Part shown: piece by piece, positions 57,000 through 64,000 of the stretch | How the letters are laid out: each line of letters begins with the position of its first letter | Numbering within the stretch: the first letter of the stretch is position 1 | NCBI GenBank assembly: GCA_021397845.1 | Contig: JAHSVC010000072.1 | Coordinates: forward strand, 1,676,001-1,740,000 | From: Areca catechu | Lineage: Eukaryota; Streptophyta; Magnoliopsida; Arecales; Arecaceae | Direction: 5' to 3' | DNA: 64,000 bases | Notes under the pieces: generated by a model | Seen by the model: the letters and a program-made list of their open reading frames with translations, nothing else | What the model was told of the DNA's origin: nothing | Databases searched by the model: none | Program-made: the position numbers and the translations under genes

Positions 57000-57575
57000 G
57001 ATTTAGCACTTTATTTAGAGAAAGAGAAGAGAAGAAGTTTTTTTTTTTAGCAAATTAAGAAGTATGCATCAATGCTACTGGAATAAATATTATTTAAATA
57101 AGAGGCCTCATAATATGGGTTCGGGGAATGATTTTGTGAAAGATTTGGTTAAATCCAGGAGTTACATCCTGATTCCCGTGTACCTTGTATCGAATATTCA
57201 TTTTACTTATAAAAAAATGAAAAAAAAAATGAAAACCAAAAATAAAATATCCAAAAACTGGCATGGAATCCCATTATTGAACATTAGTAATTAAATCCCT
57301 GCAGGCCCAAAATTAGCTGCTCGTTCGGAGAATTTGCAGCTATCAACGCATCCTTGTATACGCTAATTATTATCTTGTAAGTAACTCAACGCACAGAATA
57401 TTTCAAACAACAGATATAAAATGCATACAGAACTCATCAGAAATCAGACCACCAACGACATGCTATGGATATGGAGCTGAACAAAGCATTCAACAATCTC
57501 CTTGAACCACGGAATTAACCAAAAACTCAAAACAGGATTTGCAAGAGAGAACGAAAGAGACGCGGACTGATGCTC

Positions 57576-57750
57576 CTATTCGGAGTCCTCGCTATTCTTA
57601 CGCTTGCGGTACTTCTCCTCGTAGTATTATTGGCCCTCTCCATGGCCATGTGGGCAATCTTCTGGACGTCGAGCACGTTGTAGTTCTGGGCAATGTAGAT
57701 CCCAAACGTGGTTCCTAGCAAAAATGAAAGTATTCCGGATCAAAGCCATG
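57576..57750 (-). pseudogene. Small gene, frameshifted as written (about 55-60 aa)
   Basis: The ATG at 57750 (GTGGCCATGGC) opens MALIRNTFIFA. After a one-base shift the frame continues GTTFGIYIAQNYNVLDVQKI, then AHMAMERAN. After a second shift it reads YYEEKYRKRKNSEDSE to TAG at 57576. A short hydrophobic N-terminus with a highly charged tail suggests a small membrane-anchored, perhaps organellar, plant protein; I do not know its name. The second shift is explained by one missing A in a short A-run. A TATA box lies about 90 bp upstream, so it is unlikely to be a retrocopy. Confidence 0.55.
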
Positions 57751-57839
57751 GCCACCACCTCTTCTTCTACTCCTTTTCCTTGGTAGTCTTCTTCCGCTGT
57801 TGTTTCCCTGATCGCAATCAAGTCCGAAATGCATAGGAG

Positions 57840-57847
57840 TTTTATAG
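57840..57847 (-). promoter_or_regulatory. TATA box of the small gene
   Basis: CTATAAAA on the minus strand, within TTCTATAAAACTCC, about 90 bp upstream of the ATG at 57750. Confidence 0.6.
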
Positions 57848-58249
57848 AAGGGATGGTAAATGGAGAGGAGGATGGCAAGAAAGATGATGTTATTGAGCAT
57901 AAGTCTTCAACTTGGTCCCTCGATCAAGAAACTCCTTGTAACGTTGCCTTCTTCCCCAAGCTTGTTGAGTTGACCTGAGTCGGACTATTTAGCCTTTTGG
58001 GATGCGTACCTTGGCGGAGAAAAGCATCCATAAAGATTTCTATGCGGGCGATAGCTTGATGTCTGGTTAATGTCCCCCCAAGATTGTAACTTTTATCCAA
58101 AGCTGTCCCTCATCCCATATGCGGGTGATAACCGATAAGGAACATAAAATAAGAAGTTTCCACTGGTCATGGATATCTCCAATTCAAACTCGATCGAGAA
58201 TTGAGATGCATATTGTTCAATGTTACCCATCCAGCTTACAAAAATCTGG

Positions 58250-59003
58250 GACTTGTATCTTTAAGTCAGGCAAGGATGCTGTTGCTGTTCCTTCTTCTGG
58301 GCCGGGCTCGATCGACAATGCCGGAGTGCTCTTTTTCTGGACGATCTGCAACAGAGTCTCCAAAGGCACCAGTGGTGCTCCGGCGAGGAACTCTCCGATG
58401 CCTAAGTCAGCAGGAGAGTGAGAGCAACATAATGGAGGAATAAAAAGGGGAGCGTCTGGAGAGGGAAGAGTGAACTTACCTCAAAGCAGGATCCCCCGGG
58501 TACTTTATATAGGCACGGAACAGTCCAAAAGTTGTTAGGGAATAGGCCGAGAAAGATCGATTTGCCCCTACGAGGACCTGAGAGTGGCCACGTAGCGCCC
58601 TATGAGGGCAGCGTCGTGGGAGTAGTAGGACGGTGCCGCTGCTGTGGCAGGGTTCTATTATAACAGAAGGGCCTTCTAGAATACTCCAGGGTCCCAAGTG
58701 AGTTGGTCAGACACCGACTGGAAAGGTCGTTAGGTAGTCGAAGAAAGGTACCCGTCATATCTTCAATGAGCCGAACCTCCGCAGGAATGGGCCGTCGGAC
58801 TTCTGCCCAAGTGGTCAGCGGGATGAATGATAGTGGAGTGGCCGTCGGACTTCTGCTCAAGTGGTCGACGGGCCGAAGGAGGACAGTGGAGTGGGCCGTT
58901 GGACTTGCCCCTTAGGGTGTGTCCGTCACACTCTCAGATGATCGGTCGGTCGGACCGTAATAGGAGCCGGCACGGTTCAGTGGTGAGCCGGATGGGTACA
59001 ACA
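58250..59003 (-). repeat. 3' LTR of Tat-2
   Basis: In the element's sense it begins TGTTGTACCCATCC at 59003, right after the purine tract. It contains TATATAAAGTA (58501-58511) as the likely transcription TATA box and, about 25 bp further, a splice-donor-like GAGGTAAGT (58474-58482). The inner limit near 58250 is inferred only from loss of LTR-like composition. Confidence 0.65.
58501..58511 (-). promoter_or_regulatory. TATA box in Tat-2 LTR
   Basis: TATATAAAGTA on the minus strand, in the right position and orientation to drive the element's transcript. Confidence 0.6.
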
Positions 59004-59020
59004 GTTGCCCCCTTTCCCTT
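59004..59020 (-). other. Polypurine tract of Tat-2
   Basis: AAGGGAAAGGGGGCAAC on the minus strand, directly before the LTR start TGTTG. Confidence 0.75.
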
Positions 59021-59461
59021 GGGCTTCGAGCGGTTCTGCAGTCTTGAGGTACGAGGGCAATATTTGGTTATAAATGCATCGATCCCTAAATGATGGCGAT
59101 TCTGACTTGGTGTGCAGCGGCCGATTCTCTTCTGCTCCGAATCCTCTAACCTTGGATAGGTGTCATAAACGCATTGGCGGTGGTAGGAGGGGGGTAGTAA
59201 TTGTCGGTACGGCACCATATGAACTACCAGTTTGTAATGCCTGCCCTCAAAACACCCCTGACGCGATGCGGGCCACGTGGCAGGATCCGGATGGTCGGCA
59301 CGATACCCGGAGCGATTCATCCACGGTGGCCGGGTGGTTATGCGAATCGTGATCGGACACGATTCGGCGCGTCCCTTCGGCCTCCCCGTCCAATCAACGA
59401 GTCGCTTCGAAGGCACGGATCGCAGCGCTCGAGGGGCGCTGGGAGGCGGCCCCTCAACACC

Positions 59462-59469
59462 TATAAAAG
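59462..59469 (+). promoter_or_regulatory. TATA box of the Tat-2 antisense gene
   Basis: TATAAAAG in the context ACACCTATAAAAGGAGG, on the plus strand about 155 bp before the ATG at 59617. A GA-rich leader (GAGAGAGAGAG) follows. Confidence 0.65.
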
Positions 59470-59616
59470 GAGGGGAGAACGCCGGAGGGGGTCTTTCGTC
59501 GCGCCGGGGTTGGAGAGAGAGAGAGATTTCTCGCTCCTGTCGTCCCTGCCTTAGGAAACTCGTTCGCCAGGTTAGTTCCGCCTTTACCTTCTCCTTCATT
59601 CACCATCTCCATTAGA

Positions 59617-61812
59617 ATGGCCCCTGTTGGTCGGAGCCAAGCTCGAGGGAATAGGGAGCCCGGTCCCTACGATATTCCCATGACTATGACTCGGGATAAG
59701 GTAGAGAGTCTGAGGGTTGTCTACGGTATACCGACCATGCTTCACCTTACCGTCCCCAGCAAAGAAGGGAGAGTAAATGATCCGATGAACTTAAGAGCCC
59801 TGCCCTTATATGAGGACCACCTCAAGGCCGGCCTTCAACTTCCTCTTCACAATTTCTTCATCCAGGTCTTTAACCACTATAGGATCACTCCCTCTCAGCT
59901 GACCCCGAATAGTATTCGGGTGATCTGTGGCTTCTTTATCCTGTGCTGGGAAGCCAGCATCGAGCCTAAGTTGTCATTGTTCGGCAGCTTCTTCCTTTTA
60001 AAACAGGACTTCCGAAGCTAGGAGTGGTGGGTATTTAGTCCACACCCCAGCCGGAAGATATTAGGGGGACTTTTAATGGCCATCCACGGGTGGAAGTCCT
60101 GATTCTTCTTTGTAGACAGCCTTGAGCCGTGGGGGTTCGAGCCGGCATGGGGGGATCCCCTGCTGAGAGCGGCCGATGGGAAGAGGGTACTGAAGGCCGA
60201 CGAGGCCGACTTTCACAAGCTGATCGATGAGGATCCGAAAGTTGTTGGTTTTCTGCTTCTCGAAGATAGCCTGCACCGGGCTGGGATTAGCCAGCACCGA
60301 TATCTGGGTAGGATAGATACCTACGCCATATACCGTTTTCCTTCAGTCGGATTTGCTCCTAATAACTTGTTCGCTGGTAGGTGGAAAGATGAAGTCCGGA
60401 CCGGTCAATCGTCGCGGCGCTGGCTGCCCAAAGGAGGGCTGGTCGGACCATAGAGCAGGCGGCCAGAAACCCAAAAGAAAATCAAAGGAACGACATCGGA
60501 AAGGCCGACGAAACAACGGTGTGAGAAAGAAGATTGTCGTCGTTGTCTCAGTCAAGTCTGATACCGGGGGTGCACCATCGCCGGACCGTCGACCCGCCAA
60601 ATTGGTGGAGCAGTCGCCGCCATCCGAGCACTCGGACACCAGGGAAGGAGTGGAGTAGCCACCGCCATACTGTGAAGAGACGGCCCTCGCATCATCGCTC
60701 GTCGATCCGACGGAGGAGATCCTCCCAGCGGCCAAGAAGCCGAAGGCCATCGGGAGGAGGGCCGTCGAAAAGGAAGTTGTCGACGTCAGTGAAGATGCGC
60801 GCCAGCTGGAGTGCGCAATCGAAGACACAAAGCAGGTCAGGAGCATGCTAGAGAGGGCTGTCGCCGGAACTGACTGGAACAAGAGCGCGCGGACGGTCAA
60901 TGAGGTTGCAAGGAGCATCTTCCACAATGTGATGGGGTGAGTTGTCGGATCCGAACTCCCTATCCTTATTCGTTCGATACTAACTTTGTTTTGTGATGGG
61001 CAGGTCCTCCAAGATGCGTTGCTGTTGGACGACGGCTTGGGTGAACTGTTGGATATAAAGGACCACTCGAGCCGGGAGATTGAGAAGGTCAAGGCGACAA
61101 GGGACATCGCTGAGGTGGCGCTAGCAGCCGCCAGGTCAGAGTTGTCCGTACTATGCACGGGCTGAAGAGCGCTCTGCCTTACGGGCTGAGGCAGAGGCTC
61201 AGAGGGTCCAGATCTCGGATCTGCAGACTCGGCGAGATGACCTGAGTGTCCAACTCAGGGATAGGAAACGCAGGGCAAAGCTCCTGGCCACAAACTGGCT
61301 GAAGAAAGGTCTCGCCTTTCGGAGTCGGAGAAGCGGTCAAGGAAGCACCACGCTGAAGCCACAAAGTACCAGGCCGAAGCCGAGAAGTATAAGGGTCTGT
61401 TGAAATCGACCCAAGTTTGATGAAGTCGGCCTCCATAACGGCCGTGAAGAAGTACAAGGCCTCAGAGGAATTTTGGGCAGAAATGAACGAGGCTGGTTCT
61501 TATAGCTTCAACTTCGACTATGAGGAATGTTTGGAGAAGGTCCGTCTGGCCTTCCAGAACTTGACCTCTTTTTTCTGCAGCTGCTGAAGCTGACCGAAGA
61601 GGAGGTTGGAGAAGCATAAGGATCGTCCGACAGAGGGGGTGAACTATCCACCGAAGCCGAGGCAAGGGGGTCGGGCCGGAGATTGTGGCCGAAGCCGATG
61701 CGGGAGCTGACGTCCAAGCAAGCATCCCAGTGGTACAAGAGGGGACCGAAATAGAAGTCGGAGTCCAGGGGGCTTTGGAAATTGTTGATGTAACTCCGAC
61801 AGGTCAGACCTA
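59617..61812 (+). pseudogene. Antisense gene of Tat-2 ('putative gypsy type transposon' family)
   Basis: The ATG at 59617 opens MAPVGRSQARG. The core VYGIPTMLHLTVPSKEGRV is the counterpart of YDILESVRLSVPHPGERV in Tat-1. It continues LPLYEDHLKAGLQLPLHNFF and ITPSQLTPNSIRVICGFFIL, then stops at 60021 after a frameshift. Shifted frames go on with DEADFHKLIDEDPKVVGFLL (about 60195-60260). One intron (GTGAGT at 60937 to CAG at 61003) is clear. A Glu/Lys-rich, coiled-coil-like part follows, and the last frame stops near 61812. Its function is unknown in the family. It is convergent with gag-pol. Confidence 0.7.
60937..61003 (+). other. Intron in Tat-2 antisense gene
   Basis: GTGAGTTGTCGG to TTTTGTGATGGGCAG, 67 bp, with plus-strand splice signals only. 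Confidence 0.6.
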
Positions 61813-62189
61813 AGTTGTTTGTAAAGGTCTGACCTCTTTTTGTAAGAAATTATCAATGAAAGGCCGTGTTTGTCATACTTGTTTTTGTGGATGTATGTAT
61901 TTATTTATTTATTTATTTTTTTCTTTGTCCGGCCGAAGCGGCATTATCGGTCGGCATGTTAGGAACACTGGCAGCCAAATAATGCCCCGTAGTAGCCAGG
62001 CATAAGTTTGATAGCTTACGAATACTAGTGTAGGTCTGCCTTCTCTCAGATAGAGGTCGAATTTTCTGAAGTAGAGATTAACAATCTGAGATGAACCGGA
62101 ACTCAGGAATTCAATTCCCGCATCGATTTGTCTGACCCCGAATATAATTGAGGCGTGCAGAGGCCCAGAACTTGATCCGGCTCGTCTGA
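61813..62189 (+). other. 3' UTR and spacer after Tat-2 antisense gene
   Basis: TTTGTAAGAAATTATCAATGAAAGG near 61840 looks like a plant 3' end with an AATGAA-type polyadenylation signal. The remainder is non-coding. Confidence 0.45.
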
Positions 62190-62612
62190 ATCCGGAAGGT
62201 GTTGCCGATCGGAGTCAGACTCTTAGGAGGTGGGCTGCCCTAGAGCCTTTGTCGACCAGAGTCCGACTTTTCAGAGGTGGGCTGCCTAGAGCCTTTGCCG
62301 ATCGGAGTTGAACTTTTTGGAGGTGGGCTGCCATAGAGCCTTTGTCGACGGAGTCAGACTTTTGGAGATGGGCTGCCCTGGAGCCTTTGCCGATCGGGAG
62401 TCGGACTTTTCGGAGATAGGCTGCCCTAGAGCCTTTGCCGACCGGAGTCGGACTTTTCGGAGGTGGGCTGCCCTAGAGCCTTTGCCGACCAGAGTCAGAC
62501 TTTTCAGAAATGGGCTGCCCTAGAGCCTTAGCCGACGGAGTCAGACTTTTCGGAGGTGGGCTGCCTAGAGCCTTTGCCGACCGGAGTCGGACTTTTCAGA
62601 GGTGGTTCATAA
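62190..62612. repeat. Tandem repeat, 45-48-bp unit (Tat-2 3' region)
   Basis: The unit GGGCTGCCCTAGAGCCTTTG plus CCGACCGGAGTCGGACTTTT plus CGGAGGT recurs. GGGCTGCC (or AGGCTGCC) starts at 62232, 62279, 62325, 62370, 62418, 62465, 62512 and 62558. About nine units, unrelated in sequence to the Tat-1 arrays although at the same position. Confidence 0.92.
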
Positions 62613-62639
62613 AGAAGAGTTGTGGACTTTATTGATAAT

Positions 62640-64000
62640 ACTTGCAAAGGTTGTCTACATTCAACGGGCATGCGATCTGCCGCCCGTCTAAATTTTGAGT
62701 CAGCAGCAGGTCCCGGATCTGATTACTTCAACAACCCTGTAAGGTCCTTCCCAATTTGCGGAAGTTTTTCTTGCTCGGTCGGTCTCGAAACCTTCGCCCT
62801 TCGCAAGACCAGATCTCTGACTTCGAAGGCTCGTGCCTTGACCCATAAGTTGTAATATTTGGCCATCTTCTGATGGTAGGTCGCCATTTTCAAGCTTGTT
62901 CGGAGTCTGGTTTACTCGAGTAAGTCTAGGTCAGCCCTCCATTGCTCGAAGTTGGTCGGTTCAGCATAGTGGTCAATCCGTAGGGATTGTAAGGAGATCT
63001 CAACAGGGATGATGACTTCACTCCCGTATGTTAAGTTGAAGGGAGTCTCCCCAGTTGCCACTCTGGCGGTCGTCCGGTAGGCCCAAAGAATCGAATGGAG
63101 TTCTTCGGCCATAGTCCCTTTGCATTATTCAGTCGGGTCTTCAGCCCATGTAGGATAGTCCGATTAGTAACTTCGGCTTCTCCATTAGACTGAGGATGAC
63201 CGACTGAAGTGAGCCGATGAGAGATGTGATATTGCTAGCAAAACTCTCGAAATTTCGGGTCATCAAACTGTCTCCCATTGTTGGTGATAATTGCATGAGG
63301 CTTATCGAATCGGTAGATAATGTAGTCCGAATAAAGGTTTCCACCTTGGCTTCTGTGATTTGTGCCAGCGGTTCGGCCTCCATCCATTTGGTGAAGTAGT
63401 TAATTATCACGATGAGGAACTTCTGCTGATCAGATGCTGGAGGAAAAGGTCCAAGATGTCCATCCCCCACTGTGCGAACGGCCATGGAGCAATGATCGGA
63501 GCCAGTTGGCTGGCAGGCCTCCTTTGAATATTGGAGTATCTTTGACATGCATCGCACCTTCGGATGAAGTCTAATGCGTCTTTCTGAATGGTAGGCCAAT
63601 AGTACCCCTGGCAAATGATTTTGTAGGCCAGGGATCGTCCTCCAAGGTGGTCCCCGCAGATGCCTTCATGAACTTCCTAATTGCGTAGTCGGCATTGTTC
63701 GGTCCCAAGCACTTTAAAAGGGGCTGGGAGAATGATCGCTTGTATAGTGTGCCATCGAGGATGACGTACTTGGAAGCCGTCCAGCGGATGCGCTTGGCTT
63801 CGATCGGATCTTCGGGGAGAGTTCCATTGGTGAAAAAGGTGACGATCGGATCCATCCAGGAAGCTCCTGTTCAACTTGGTGGATCTCAGTCGGCTCTTTG
63901 TGAATACTTGGACGCTGCAAGTGCTCCACGAAGGTTCGATCGGATGTATTGATGGCCGCCGTAGCCAACCGTGATAGAGCATCCGCTCGAGAGTTCTACG
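62640..64000 (-). pseudogene. Tat-2 pol remnant: integrase and upstream linker (partial)
   Basis: Minus-strand pieces from the window edge inward: DALSR-like linker and VEHLQRPSIHKEPTEI (about 63850-63920); the integrase zinc region (ILDGTLYKRSFSQPLLKCLG, about 63690-63750; HLGG-P-A-K-..QG-YWP near 63600-63660); the core FLIVIINYFTKWMEAEPLA near 63370-63430; and the C-terminal YRTTARVATGETPFNLTYGS near 63010-63070, followed by a GDLVLR-like stretch near 62790-62830. Frames are broken in several places, so it is inactive. The rest of pol and gag lies beyond 64000. Confidence 0.82.

Larger units (their letters stand above)
55191..57575. other. Upstream region of the zinc-finger gene
   Basis: The first ~100 bp (CT-rich on the minus strand) is the likely promoter and 5' UTR. 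Beyond it lie a very AT-rich block (55480-56275), a poly-T/poly-G run (56956-56997) and unremarkable DNA. The plus-strand ORF at 57064-57294 has no recognised family. Confidence 0.45.
58250..64000 (-). mobile_element. Second Tat-lineage Ty3/gypsy element (Tat-2), cut by the window edge
   Basis: On the minus strand only the 3' half is inside the window: the end of an RNase H or linker region, integrase, a tandem array, an antisense gene, a purine tract and the 3' LTR. The plan is the same as in Tat-1 but the sequence is clearly diverged. The outer LTR end (about 58250) is estimated; no duplication can be checked because the other end is off-window. Confidence 0.85.

Noticed and set aside
60343..61158. 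271-codon minus-strand ORF
   Set aside because: It is opposite to the antisense gene's coding and coiled-coil part; Ser-rich composition mirrors that strand and it matches no Tat protein in this position.
62190..62612. Regularly spaced short repeats that might suggest a CRISPR-like array
   Set aside because: The whole unit repeats without unique spacers, the setting is a plant retroelement and no cas gene is present.
1..64000. tRNA or rRNA genes, or organellar DNA
   Set aside because: No cloverleaf with conserved A/B boxes and no rRNA-like stretch was recognised on reading; a dedicated scan would be needed to exclude degenerate copies.

Overview
The window looks like repeat-rich plant nuclear DNA, most likely from a large-genome monocot. 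Palm-like is a guess; no marker here fixes the species. The evidence is plant-type LINEs, two Tat-lineage Ty3/gypsy elements with antisense genes, an Athila-like element, Ty1/copia-type gag-only elements and a split eukaryotic gene with introns of up to about 11.9 kb.

Layout. 128-6219 (-) is a full-length but decayed LINE with a 15-bp target-site duplication (TSD). 6235-8412 is AT-rich spacer with a MITE-like segment and a TA-rich microsatellite. A second, 5'-truncated LINE (-) runs from 8413 to about 24345 but is split by a 12.8-kb Tat element (9596-22361, -). That element has two ~1.27-kb LTRs, gag-pol on the minus strand, an intron-containing gene on the plus strand and a tandem-repeat array between the two.

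25639-55190 (-) holds the one clear host gene, assembled here from about 16 exons. It encodes a zinc-rich protein with a HIT-type finger, a CCHC knuckle and further Cys/His modules. Its introns carry a LINE scrap, a nested pair of gag-only copia-type elements (27109-33770 with 27976-31248 inside it), a 9-bp-TSD GGTACC-rich MITE and a 9.8-kb Athila-like element lacking polymerase (40817-50634), which itself contains two more copies of that MITE. The exons show no in-frame stops. Four positions lack one base of a short homopolymer, which suggests consensus errors rather than decay.

55190-57575 is upstream AT-rich DNA, including a very AT-rich block and a run of 32 G. 57576-57750 (-) is a small frameshifted gene with its own TATA box. 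From about 58250 to the right edge lies a second Tat element (-), cut by the window end. It has the same plan as the first: LTR, antisense gene with TATA box and intron, short tandem array, integrase.

The most interesting signals are the Tat antisense genes (same place and orientation, introns kept, flanked by unrelated tandem arrays), the MULE-like GGTACC MITE family with 9-bp duplications, the nested gag-only elements with perfect TSDs, and the host gene's exon structure.
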